From: Planctomycetaceae bacterium
GTDB taxonomy: Bacteria > Planctomycetota > Planctomycetia > Pirellulales > Pirellulaceae
Assembly: GCA_005798335.1 (NCBI GenBank)
Contig: SYJV01000435.1
Coordinates: 1-58,212 of the forward strand
DNA length: 58,212 bases
Direction: 5' to 3'
The notes under the pieces are model-generated. The model did not search any database and was not told the origin of the DNA. It saw nothing but the letters and a program-made list of their open reading frames with translations. Positions within the stretch are counted from its first letter, which is position 1. Each line of letters begins with the position of its first letter. Shown one piece after another: positions 27,160 through 37,000 of the stretch. Made by a program: the position numbers and the translations under genes.

Positions 27160-28188
27160 TTACAGCATCTTGGCAAGTCGCGCGCACAGGTCGGCGGTGC
27201 GACAGCTATAGCCCCATTCGTTATCGTACCACGAGATCACTTTCGCCAGCTTGCCTTTGTCGCCCAAGATTTGTGTGAAGTCAGCGGCGAAAATCGAACT
27301 GTGTGGATCGTCGATGATATCGCTACTGACGATAGGATCTTCAGTGTAGCTGAGAATTCCCTTGAGCGGGCCTTCTGCGGCTCGTTTCATCGCTGCATTA
27401 ATTTCTGCCGCAGTCGTTTCTTTCTGAAGGTTGACCGTCAGGTCCACAACGCTGCCGGTCGCCACGGGAACTCGCATAGCGATGCCCGTCAATTTGCCTT
27501 TGAGAGCTGGTATCGCCAGTGCAACGGCGGACGCAGCGCCAGTAGAAGTTGGAATAATGTTCTGGGCAGCACCTCGGGCACGATAGGGATCCTTGTGAGG
27601 CAGATCCTGCACGTTTTGGTCGTTCGTATAAGCGTGCACGGTGGTCATCAGCCCCGACTCGATGCCGAATGTTTCGTGCAGAACTTTGGCTACCGGAGCC
27701 AAGCAATTGGTCGTGCAGCTCGCGTTCGAAACGCAACTCATTTCCTTAGTCAGTTTGTCATCGTTGACTCCTAGAACGCATGTCAAATCCGCACCGTCCT
27801 TGGCCGGAGCGCTCAAGACGACTTTCTTGCAACCAGCTTGAATGTGCGTGTCGTATCCGGGTTTTCCTCCGGCCGCTCGGCCAGTAAAAATCCCAGTGGA
27901 TTCGATAACGATATCGACTTTATGCTCGCCCCAAGGCAATTTGGCTGGGTCGCGTTCTGAAAGCGCCAGGATCTCCTTGCCCCCAACGATCAAGTGCGTG
28001 TCGGTGGAACTAACATCGCCTTCATATCGACCGTGAACACTGTCGTATTTCAGCAGAGTTGCCAACATTGAGTTGTCGGTCAAGTCATTCACTGCCACGA
28101 CCTCGAATTCGCTGGAACGCTTCATCAGGTTGCGAAAAGTCAAACGACCGATGCGTCCAAAACCGTTGATCGCAATACGAACTGCCAC
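27160..28188 (-). CDS. gap: Type I glyceraldehyde-3-phosphate dehydrogenase
   Basis: A 342-residue GAPDH. The Rossmann motif [10 protein letters not shown] opens the protein; the active site is ASCTTNC with Cys158, and His185 in TVHAYTND is the base. VAVNDLTDN places an Asn-Asp at the end of strand 2, which favours NAD+ over NADP+. [11 protein letters not shown] near the C-terminus is the usual signature. It interconverts glyceraldehyde 3-phosphate and 1,3-bisphosphoglycerate in glycolysis or gluconeogenesis. pgk and tpi are not adjacent. Upstream, 28189-28477, is a divergent promoter region with the sigma gene; I could not pick a clear promoter in it. Confidence 0.97.
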   Translation of the reverse strand: MAVRIAINGFGRIGRLTFRNLMKRSSEFEVVAVNDLTDNSMLATLLKYDSVHGRYEGDVSSTDTHLIVGGKEILALSERDPAKLPWGEHKVDIVIESTGIFTGRAAGGKPGYDTHIQAGCKKVVLSAPAKDGADLTCVLGVNDDKLTKEMSCVSNASCTTNCLAPVAKVLHETFGIESGLMTTVHAYTNDQNVQDLPHKDPYRARGAAQNIIPTSTGAASAVALAIPALKGKLTGIAMRVPVATGSVVDLTVNLQKETTAAEINAAMKRAAEGPLKGILSYTEDPIVSSDIIDDPHSSIFAADFTQILGDKGKLAKVISWYDNEWGYSCRTADLCARLAKML

Positions 28189-28477
28189 GTTTAATTCCCC
28201 CTTAGGATTTGCAATATGACTTTGATCTTTTCCAATTTCTACTTGCGAGGGCGGATTATACGTTTGATCCTTACCACCGGCAACGACCTCTGGCCGCAGT
28301 TACGGTGGCAAGTATCCATGCTTCATGACGGTATTTTTGCAGCCACAACGCTACGACAATGAAATATTATCGCGCTTTAGGTGTAAGAATCGGTTAATCT
28401 CGCGGAGTATAACAAGTGAACAGGATTGAACTCTGCTCGATCGCGTCTCCCCATTTCCACCTTCGACGGTTAGCTAC

Positions 28478-29125
28478 ATGGGTCAGTTTCCGGAAACTAG
28501 GGTCAGCCTAATACTGCGGTTATCTGAATCCGCCGATGTCGAGGCATGGGAAGAGTTCGCTGCCGTCTATTTACCAGCCCTATATCGACTGGCAATCGCT
28601 AAGGGCCTGAACAGCTCTGACGCCGAGGACGTTACCCAGGATATTCTCTTGGCCGTTGCGGGAGCAGTTCGGCGTTGGCGACCGGATTCGCACCAAGCTC
28701 GGTTTCGCACCTGGCTGTGCGCGATCGCCAGAAACGTAATCGCCGACTACTTTGCTCAGTCAGCGGTGCGCAAGGGCACTTATTCAGTATCCGACAGCGC
28801 ACTAGAGCGCATTTGTTGCGATCACAGCACGATCTCCCACGATCAGTTCGATACGGAATATTACCGCGCAGTTTTTCAGTTGGCCGCAAAGCGCGTCCAA
28901 CATCGTGTGACCGGCAACTCGTGGATCGCGTTTCATGCGACGACGGTTGACCAGTCGCCAATTGAAAGCGTAGCAATGCGATTGGGCATGCGCCCGGGCA
29001 GCGTTTACGTGGCGCGCTGCCGAGTTTTGAAACTTTTGCGCGAAGAGGCACGCCGCATCGATGCAGGTTTGTCAGGCGAACTCCCGCGAATCGAACAAAT
29101 TAGGGAATCGGAGCAGCGACCATGA
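28478..29125 (+). CDS. ECF-type RNA polymerase sigma factor
   Basis: A 215-residue sigma factor. Region 2: WEEFAAVYLPALYRLAIAKG, DAEDVTQDILLAVAGAV and FRTWLCAIARNVIADYF. Region 4: SPIESVAMRLGMRPGSVYVA followed by RCRVLKLLREEAR, an intact HTH for -35 recognition. The stop overlaps the start of the kinase gene by 4 bases (ATGA), so the two are translationally coupled. ECF sigma factors paired with Ser/Thr kinases are an established planctomycete theme; the kinase or its N-terminal zinc motif probably controls this sigma. It is intact, unlike the related gene at 2238. Confidence 0.93.
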   Translation: MGQFPETRVSLILRLSESADVEAWEEFAAVYLPALYRLAIAKGLNSSDAEDVTQDILLAVAGAVRRWRPDSHQARFRTWLCAIARNVIADYFAQSAVRKGTYSVSDSALERICCDHSTISHDQFDTEYYRAVFQLAAKRVQHRVTGNSWIAFHATTVDQSPIESVAMRLGMRPGSVYVARCRVLKLLREEARRIDAGLSGELPRIEQIRESEQRP

Positions 29126-30762
29126 AAGAGCTTTCAAACAAGAAGAACTGCCCTGATAGTGCTCAACTGTTAAGCTGCTTGTCGGTGCTCTGCGATGAGT
29201 GCGATTCGACGACTCTTGAGCATCTCGAATGCTGCGATGCGTGCCGCGAAACGCTCGCAGAATTGGCTGGACCGCAACACGCTTGGTTGATGGTGCTGGA
29301 AAGTCTTTCGACAAGCCACGCACCTGATCTATCTCGTTTGAGCCACAGTGTATTGGCACTGTCCGATGCCCAGGAAAGTGGTTGCTTGGCCACGGCAGAC
29401 GATTCCTTGGCAGCGCACGAAATACAACAGCTCCGAGCGCTGATGTCGGCGCCGTCACATCCGGAATTGCTCGGCCGCATCGCTCGCTATGAAATCGAAC
29501 AATTGGTTGGGCGCGGCGGCATGGGCCTAGTCTTTCGCGGGCATGATACGGAACTGCATCGCGTGGTGGCGGTGAAAACACTCGGTCTGCATCTAGTTCC
29601 CATGGGAGCAGCTCGCGAGCGATTTATTCGCGAAGCCCGCGCATGCGCGGGACTGTCGCATCCGCATATCGTGCCGATGTACGACGTGATCACCGACGGC
29701 CCGATCCCGGCTTTGGTGATGCAGTATATCGCAGGCCCCACGCTGGAGGATTTCATTCGAGCGCATGGGCCGCTGGCTTGGCAACAAGCGCTCAATCTGG
29801 CGATTCAACTCGCAGACGCCCTGAGCGCTGCGCACGCACATGGACTGGTCCATCGCGATATAAAACCCGGGAACGTGATGCTGGAAGCGGACGCCAGCCG
29901 CGCATTGTTGCTGGACTTTGGTTTAGTGCGCATTCTCGACGACGCGACGCTTACTCGCAGTGGAATTCTTGCTGGCACTCCGCAATTCATGTCACCCGAG
30001 CAAGCTCGCGGCGACGCGGTCGATGAACGCAGCGATCTGTTTTCCCTGGGATCATTGATTTACTACATGGTTTGCGGTCACTCGCCATTTCGTGGCGATC
30101 AACCCATGGCGATTCTCAATCGAATTTGCCACCAAGCGCATCGGCCCATGCACAATGTCCAGCCCGAAGTGCCGCTCGAGCTTTCCCAAGTCGTCGATCA
30201 TCTGCTCGCCAAACGCGCAAAACACCGGGTACAAAGTGCGCGCGAGGTACGCGACCGACTAACTGAACTAGCTCGCTCGCCGAGACGGCTGTTGGGGAGT
30301 GCACATCGCCGAGCGCGCCAGCGCGCCGCCCGAACTGTCGTCATTTGCAGTTTCGTAATCGCAGGCTTGGTCTGGTTCGGCTCAGTTGACCCTTGGAGAA
30401 CCTCGGAGCCCAACCAACGTTCAAGCCAATGGGAGTCGCCGACATCGACCAGCGCTGCCCAGCGAACCGCTCCAAAGTCGGTTGCGAACGAGTTGTCGCA
30501 ATCGCTGAGTGGAAAAGACGGCTGGGTCGAAAGCAGTCTGGCTGATTTGGCGGTGCACTCGGGTAACGTGAATACAGAGTTAATGGATGCGATACGCTCG
30601 CTGGATCACTTGGAATCGTCGCTGGGCCGGCCGGTGTCATTTAGTCTTTCGATCAGCGATACGTTCGAATTGCTGAGGATTGATGTATCCGATTTAAGAA
30701 ACAGCGTGGGTCAGTTCGAGCGCAAGCTTGAATTGCGAGAGAGCGAAGGCGATTCACGCTGA
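29122..30762 (+). CDS. Membrane Ser/Thr protein kinase with N-terminal zinc anti-sigma motif
   Basis: A 546-residue Hanks-type kinase. At the N-terminus His34, Cys38 and Cys41 form the H-x3-C-x2-C zinc motif of ZAS anti-sigma factors. The kinase domain runs about 122-385: GRGGMG loop 130-135, Lys152 in VAVKTL, HRDIKPGN 244-251, DFG from Asp265, SPE 291-293 and DERSDLFSLG. A single membrane segment is at about 405-420, followed by a periplasmic part of about 125 residues with no known sensor domain and a helical end. All catalytic residues are present. I infer that it binds the coupled sigma factor and phosphorylates it or a partner when the outer domain senses a signal. Confidence 0.93.
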   Translation: MKELSNKKNCPDSAQLLSCLSVLCDECDSTTLEHLECCDACRETLAELAGPQHAWLMVLESLSTSHAPDLSRLSHSVLALSDAQESGCLATADDSLAAHEIQQLRALMSAPSHPELLGRIARYEIEQLVGRGGMGLVFRGHDTELHRVVAVKTLGLHLVPMGAARERFIREARACAGLSHPHIVPMYDVITDGPIPALVMQYIAGPTLEDFIRAHGPLAWQQALNLAIQLADALSAAHAHGLVHRDIKPGNVMLEADASRALLLDFGLVRILDDATLTRSGILAGTPQFMSPEQARGDAVDERSDLFSLGSLIYYMVCGHSPFRGDQPMAILNRICHQAHRPMHNVQPEVPLELSQVVDHLLAKRAKHRVQSAREVRDRLTELARSPRRLLGSAHRRARQRAARTVVICSFVIAGLVWFGSVDPWRTSEPNQRSSQWESPTSTSAAQRTAPKSVANELSQSLSGKDGWVESSLADLAVHSGNVNTELMDAIRSLDHLESSLGRPVSFSLSISDTFELLRIDVSDLRNSVGQFERKLELRESEGDSR

Positions 30763-30871
30763 ATGAATTGGCCTGGGAGTCCGGTAACGAACTGCTGGGC
30801 AAGCCTGCGGGGGGAAACCCGTGATTGGTTGCGAAAGAGTCTAACTTTTCTTCTTTTCCAGGAGTGGTGTC

Positions 30872-32158
30872 ATGTTGAATTTAGTAGCTTGGCGCGCCTG
30901 CGCATTGGGATGTACGGCAGCAATATTTCTTCCGGTCTTAGTGCGAGACGCGTACGGCCAATCCGCGACTAAGTCGTCGAGCGCTTCGGCCGCGAAATCC
31001 ACCACTGGTAAGGGCTTACCGGAAGTACACACATTTACATCGCAGCAAATGCCCCCTGACTTTGCTGCCCAAATTGCCAAATCATTTTTTTCGATCAAGA
31101 GCGAAAGCAAGTCCAAGGTGGCACCGAAGATTACTGCAGATCCAAATACAAACTCCCTGCATGTAAGCGGAGTTACTTCCGAGCAATTTGAAAAGCTTGA
31201 GAGTGTGCTCTCCAAGTGCGAAGAAAAAATATCAACAGTTTTTCCACCGACTGAGCTAATGCTGGACGGAGAAATGCGGACTCCCTCTCGAACTCTTTTT
31301 TACCACTACGCGAAAAACTACCGAAAACCCATTCAAGCTATGGATGCTGTCGAGGGTTTTGTGACTCGCATGAACACCTCCCTGGGTATGCAAAGCATGG
31401 ATGCATGGATGGGCGGAATGATGGGGATGGATGCGGGAATGGGAATGGGAATGGGAATGGGTATGGGTATGGGAGCGGAAGGTGGAATGCCAGGGGGCGG
31501 AATGGCGGGAGTGGGAATGGGAATGCCAGGAATGGATGCGGGTGGAATGTCGGGCGGAATGGGCGGAATGGGCGGAATGCCAGGGATCGATGGTGGAATG
31601 GGAATGGAAATTGGCATGAACTTGATGGTTAACACCGTCGTTTATGTGTTTGATGACTTGAAGACCGACGATGGTCGACAGCGTATCGAAGTGCGATCGG
31701 CTAAGAATAGGCCGATCATTGTTATCGAAGGAGCAACTGTACCCGTACCCAGCCACGCCAAATTGGCGAAACTGGTTGAGCTGGCCACCGAGGACAAGAA
31801 GTCGAAAACTCCAGCGTCATCAACTCAGAGAAAGAACGATTATTCGTCAGCCGAGCTAGAAATCATCGAGGCGATGATCAAGATCGATATTTGGAAAATA
31901 GATGCGATTCGCGAGATCGAGTTGGCTAGCGGTAGGCTCGAAGCCAAACAAGAGCTAAGACTACGAGAATTGTTAACAGAAGAATACGATGCGGTACTAG
32001 CGATACAGCAGTTGGAACTGCGCAGCGTTGAGGCTCGCGTACAAAAGCTGCGCGACGAACTCGAACGTCGCCGCACAGCGCGCGATCGCGTCATCGACGT
32101 TCAAGTCGGTAAACTAGCTCTCGAAGCGGAAGGCTTGTTGAAACGAGACAATCGATAG
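30872..32158 (+). CDS. Secreted Met/Gly-rich protein with a secretin-N-like segment
   Basis: A 428-residue protein with a signal peptide (hydrophobic stretch about 10-27, cleavage after AYGQ). Residues 84-110 (ITADPNTNSLHVSGVTSEQF) resemble the secretin_N/BON-like short fold found in type II/IV secretion secretins, although the outer-membrane beta domain is absent. Residues about 170-250 are almost only Met, Gly, Asp and Ala in GMGMGM repeats. The C-terminal 140 residues are charged and helical, with a likely coiled coil (LEARVQKLRDELERRR-type). The function is unknown. Met-rich runs can bind copper, but nothing else here supports that. GGAG-like sequence precedes the ATG at 30872. Confidence 0.8.
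   Translation: MLNLVAWRACALGCTAAIFLPVLVRDAYGQSATKSSSASAAKSTTGKGLPEVHTFTSQQMPPDFAAQIAKSFFSIKSESKSKVAPKITADPNTNSLHVSGVTSEQFEKLESVLSKCEEKISTVFPPTELMLDGEMRTPSRTLFYHYAKNYRKPIQAMDAVEGFVTRMNTSLGMQSMDAWMGGMMGMDAGMGMGMGMGMGMGAEGGMPGGGMAGVGMGMPGMDAGGMSGGMGGMGGMPGIDGGMGMEIGMNLMVNTVVYVFDDLKTDDGRQRIEVRSAKNRPIIVIEGATVPVPSHAKLAKLVELATEDKKSKTPASSTQRKNDYSSAELEIIEAMIKIDIWKIDAIREIELASGRLEAKQELRLRELLTEEYDAVLAIQQLELRSVEARVQKLRDELERRRTARDRVIDVQVGKLALEAEGLLKRDNR
31435..31473 (+). repeat. (GGGNNN) hexanucleotide tract, G-quadruplex-like
   Basis: Seven GGG runs, at 31435, 31441, 31447, 31453, 31459, 31465 and 31471, are each separated by exactly three bases (AAT or TAT). It encodes the GMGMGM core of the surrounding protein. 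The spacing fits a very regular intramolecular G-quadruplex on the coding strand and in the mRNA. Looser GGAATG-type repeats continue to about 31611. Confidence 0.9.
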
Positions 32159-32401
32159 TGCAATGCCACAACTAGATCTTGACGCAACGGAAGCCATCAA
32201 GAGTTTCTGATCCGCTCTCTAGTCTAATTCCTGCAACCAACCCCATACGCTGGCTCGTGTGTTTACTCAATCACCTTAGGGCCTGCAAACAATAGTATCT
32301 GCAAGGTCGATGGAAATCCGAGGCTGAGGATTGTAGAATGTTGCACGTCATCTACTCGATTGCACATCAGCAAGTTTGTCATCTGAATAGGAATGCAGAG
32401 C

Positions 32402-33937
32402 ATGGCAACGGACGAAAGCGAATCTTCAGGACTGAGCGACGAATCGCTCAGTTATCTTGAGGAGGTCAAAAAGGGCAAGCCTCGCAAGTTCGCGATGATT
32501 TGCAAGGGAACCAACATCGTCAGCTTGGTTGTCTACAAGAAAGGGAGCATCGAAAAGTACAAGAAGGAGGCTAAATCCGCCGGCAAAGGGCAGTTTTATT
32601 TTGGGGTAATCGATGGCCGCGGCCAAGACCTCACTTTCAAACTGGCTCGCGAGGATGGTTTCGATTCCGCTCCAGTCAAGACTCAGTCCCTAAAACACTT
32701 CCTAGACGACGGGGGCATCAAGTGCAAGCCCTTGTTCGAGATCGTCGACTCGGCTCCCGTGGCGCTCGATGACGACGATCCGCTGGTCGCGCGATTTCTA
32801 AAGCTTCGAGAGTTGGCCTTGCAAGTATGTGATGTCCACCCTGAACGATCGGCTGAGATTGGGCAGAGTGTGACAGCGACTGCCAAATTCCTTTCTGAGA
32901 GTGAGCCCGACCAAGCGGAATCCCAGGTCAACAGCTTGGAACAGTTGCTCAAGAGTATCGGGACACTGGCCGGTACTGGTTCGAGCACGGAGGCTCAGCC
33001 GCAATCCGTGCCGCCAGTTGCTCCGCCGCCTCCGCCAATGAATAGATCGGTCGATGAGGCCCAGCGCCAAAAGCTGCAAGCGGCGCTCACGAAATTGGTA
33101 CCGCAACTTAAACAGGCCGTAGCTAATCACCCTCAGCGAAAAGTCGAGCTGCTGTCGCCGGTCGCTGAGATCAAACGGCAGATCGAAACTGGTGAGTTGG
33201 ATGCCGCCAAGCAGGGCCTACTATCGGTAGGCAAGCTGCTGAAAGAAATACTAACTACAGGCCAAGCTTCCAACGATCAACCATCGCCGCAGTCCAGCGC
33301 GGATACAGCGAAGACATATGCGATTCGCTTGGCGGCTATCCGAGAAATCTACGATCAAGTGCTAGCGCAGCAATTGGGTGACACCAGCAAATATCGCGCG
33401 GTTATGGCCTATGCTACTGAGCAGGCGGAAGCGGGGAGCTATGCCAACGCGTTGAAAGCCTTCGATCGTTTGCAACCGCTGCTACAAGATGCGTTGGCCA
33501 TGAAACTTGGGAAGGAAACCGATGTCATTCCTGAGCATATCGTTGCCGACCGCAAGCAGTTTGTTGTTTCGCGATGGCAACAAACCGTATCCTCGGTCAG
33601 CGACCAGATCGAGAAGGTCCGCCAAGCGATTCACGACGCGGTGCCCGACGAAAATGCCGATGAGATCGCAGATGCGTTGCAGGCCGAGCTCGAAGTTTTC
33701 TGGGCGGATCTCAATCAAGCCATCGTTGGAACCGAGAAAGCAAATGTGCAAAACAACCGGCCGCTGGATGCTGCGTTGGCATCGATCAAGTCATATCGCG
33801 CAAAAGTCAACTCTTCTCCGCTGCTCCAGTTGCTCAGCCGCGCGTCGAGTGACTTAGGCGGTGCCGCATCCGGAGTGAACGTGTCTGCCGCAATCATCAA
33901 CGCGCTGAATGACCTCGAGATGAGGTTGACTGGCTAG
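32402..33937 (+). CDS. Helical-repeat protein A of a three-gene block, unknown function
   Basis: About 511 residues, with ATG at 32402 chosen because AGGA lies at good distance (an ATG at 32393 is also in frame). No signal peptide or membrane segment. Residues about 15-110 look like a compact alpha/beta domain (KFAMICKGTNIVSLVVYKKG, GQFYFGVIDGRGQDLTFKLA). After it come three related helical hairpins: at about 125-190 (ending DQAESQVNSLEQLLKSI), 220-285 (TGELDAAKQGLLSVGKLLKE) and 308-368 (AGSYANALKAFDRLQPLLQD), the first two separated by a proline-rich linker. A fourth helical region begins SRWQQTVSSVSDQIEKVR. The pattern 'x-G-[DES]-[LY]-x-x-A-L/K-x-x-L-x-x-L-L' recurs. I do not recognise an enzymatic motif. 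It probably forms an operon with the next two genes. Confidence 0.85.
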   Translation: MATDESESSGLSDESLSYLEEVKKGKPRKFAMICKGTNIVSLVVYKKGSIEKYKKEAKSAGKGQFYFGVIDGRGQDLTFKLAREDGFDSAPVKTQSLKHFLDDGGIKCKPLFEIVDSAPVALDDDDPLVARFLKLRELALQVCDVHPERSAEIGQSVTATAKFLSESEPDQAESQVNSLEQLLKSIGTLAGTGSSTEAQPQSVPPVAPPPPPMNRSVDEAQRQKLQAALTKLVPQLKQAVANHPQRKVELLSPVAEIKRQIETGELDAAKQGLLSVGKLLKEILTTGQASNDQPSPQSSADTAKTYAIRLAAIREIYDQVLAQQLGDTSKYRAVMAYATEQAEAGSYANALKAFDRLQPLLQDALAMKLGKETDVIPEHIVADRKQFVVSRWQQTVSSVSDQIEKVRQAIHDAVPDENADEIADALQAELEVFWADLNQAIVGTEKANVQNNRPLDAALASIKSYRAKVNSSPLLQLLSRASSDLGGAASGVNVSAAIINALNDLEMRLTG

Positions 33938-34029
33938 GTTCCTACGCCCTACGTCAAATTCTCCCTCAACGCAATTCAATGTGTTATTCGCTAAATCAAA
34001 GAAATTGATTCTTCGCTAAGGATTCGGCC

Positions 34030-37000
34030 ATGTCGCGAACCAAGACTCCCAACACGGCAGTTGTTGAAATCGATCGTGCCAAACAATTTTGCATCGACGC
34101 TCGCAAGTTGTTGAAACTTGACAAGCCGCTGATCAGCAAGGACTCGATCAAGTCCGATGCTTCGAATGTAGCTAAAGTGCTCAAGCAACTGGAATCGAAA
34201 GTTCCACCGGAGATCTTCAACAAACTTAAGAGCGACTTTGTCAAAGTCGCTAGTCAGATCAAGTCGAACGCGGAAAAGAACGCCAAGGAGCAAGTCTTAG
34301 GCGGCGACTCCGAAGCGCTCGCGAAACTGAAACAACAAGTCAACTCGGCGGTCGCCTATCTCGAACTCAAACCCGAGGTCGAACGTGAGTGCCTAAAAGC
34401 CCGCGCGCTCTCGTTGGCACGCTTTGCTGCCATGGACCAGAAATTCGAAACCGCGTGCCAGCAAGGTGCCAATTTTGATTTTGTGGCGGGGCTGGTTTCG
34501 CTGCGTGATGCCAAAACCGAGTCTGCGAGTGTTATCAAGCAAGCGACTGCGGATCAAAAACTGGTGGGTGAGCAACTTGCCGCTGAACCACACTACAACA
34601 ACAAAGTCACCAAACTGAACGACGTCAAACGGCAACTCGAAGGACATTCGGCTGCGGCGACCCAATTGGCAAAAATAGAGCAGGCACTAAAAGCGGGTGC
34701 CGAGAAATTGAATGCCCCGACCGGCTCGCCGATTCAAAAGAAAGACCTAGCCTCATGGTACTTGAATGGTTACAACGCGATCGTGGCGGTCATTCCTAGC
34801 ACGTCTGATCTACTCAAGCAAGGCCAAGCGGCGATCAACAAGAGTAACAAAGCGGTCAATAGCGATAATGAAATAATGGCCGCTCGCAAAAAGATCGAAA
34901 CAGAAATCGGCAAGCTCCTCCATCCGACGGAACCCCTGGCCAACGAAGCAGATAGCCAGACGTACAGCGATGACGAGCAAGAGATTCTCAATTCACTGGA
35001 CGGTACCAGTCAGAAACGAACGGCTGCGCTTCAATCGCTGGAGGATCTGGCGAAGAAAATATCCACGGAAGCTCAAAAGTTAGGCGATCTGCGCAGCCAG
35101 GCAAAGAGCCAACTGGACAAAATCAAAGTCGCTCAGGACAAACTCCTATATGCGCCTACCGACGAAGAACGAAACGCGCTCGCACCGCTGCGCAATGACT
35201 TTCTGATAGCCCAATCTCTGTTTGATTCCATGGATTTCCAGCGAGCGTTGACGTTGGCCAAACGAGTCTTAGAGGATTCCGAGACACTGGTTTCATCGTC
35301 ATCGACCACGCCAGACAAACTGGCCGGCATTTGGACCACGCAACTGAATTTGGTCAAACCGATGGCCGAGCGCGTGGGACTCCAGTCGAAGGCTCAGAAG
35401 CTGGCAATGCCGCTGGACTACTTTGCCATCGTTGGCAAGATGGAGCAGGATGCAGGCAAATCGCTGAATTTCGCAACAGCCATCAAGCAACTGGAACAAA
35501 TTCAGTCGGCGCTGCAAAAATATGATGCTCGACTCGCGATCGTCACTGATTGGAACAAAGCAGTAGACTCGGTCGCTCAAGCCCATCAGGAGACGCTGAA
35601 TCTGATCGAGCACGTGCGGCAGAAGCTGACCGAACTGAATTTGCCCGTTGAGGGCTGCGAGCAATTCGGCCAGATAGTGGACGAAATTGATTCGGAATGG
35701 AAAAAGAAGCTGATGGTCGCCATTTCGCTCGAGGGTCTAGACGCCGACCAAACGCTGGCGAGCTATCAGACGTTGAAAGATGAATTGTCCGATCTTGCTG
35801 CCAGCAAGCAGGGCAGGCGACTAAAAAAATTGGCGGAAAGCGGTGCGGAGACGAAGGCCAGGAAAGCGTTCGAGCAAGCTAGCAACGATGCCAATGCCGC
35901 ATTGGCGGAGCTGGTCTCGCGTGACTCAATGGCCCATGCATCACTATTAAGAAAATGGCAAGGCATTGTCGCGACAGCGCCCGATCCCTCAGGAGGATTC
36001 GAGGCATCGCGCTTGGCAATGGTTAATCTCAAGAACAGCGAGATTCAACCAGCGATCCAGTCGGCCACGCAACTTCACTCGACAAAGCTCAACACCGCTC
36101 GGCAAAGGTACCAAGAGGCGGAAGTCAAGCTGAACAACCTCAAGAAACTGGCCAAGAATTCTTTGCGACCGAAGCAGCGCAGCTTTTACGAAGAGTACTT
36201 CACCACGCTGACTTCTGAATTGCAAGATTTGCAGGGCTTGATGTCGTCGACCAGCAACAAGATGCTCGACGAAGCAGCCGTCGCTTGCACCGTATTCAGC
36301 ACGCGAGTCGATAAGCTGACCAACGAAGTAAACTCGAGCAAACTGGAGATCGGTCAAAAGGGGACTGAGGAAACCGCCCGCGAAGGCCTTGGAGAAAGCG
36401 ACGTCAATCCAACTCAAGATCCCGAGTTCGACGAACTTGGTCTCAACCTGTTGTTCGAAGGTCCCGACCCGTCCACTCAAGTCACTCCGTCATTTCGCTT
36501 GGTAGTTAAGTCGGTGTCGGTGATTTTGAAGAGCTTGACCGACAAGAATCTCACAACCTGCAAACCGACGCTTGCCGCACTCTTGAAGCAGGACTTTACT
36601 AATGTCCAAAGCGGCATCCAGACACTCGATCCCGAACCGGCCATGGAAGCTCTCCGGCGATTCAACGCTCGAGTCGTCCAAGCTATCCGCGATGCTGAAG
36701 CGGCAGCCGAATTACGAACCAATTTCAAACTCCGGCAAACGGAAGCGGAGAGCAAGTTCAAGCAATTGACCGGATACGCTGCGTCTGGCGTGCTCGGTTC
36801 GCTCGGCAAATTGGTCAAGGAAGCCAAGAAGCAGACCAAGGCTTATCACGATGAATTGGAAGGCAAAATCGCCGGTGCAGTCGGTGGTATAACGACCGAA
36901 AACGGCGAGACCAAAGCCACGCAAAATATCGAAGCGGTCATCCAAGAAATCAACAAGGCACTCGCCGATCCCACTGTGGCCCAGCAGCATGAGGTCCAAG

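Noticed and set aside
31256-31756. Antisense frame with HSHSHS repeats opposite the Met/Gly-rich gene
   Set aside because: It is the mirror of the hexanucleotide repeat, which keeps other frames open; no start signal or independent evidence.
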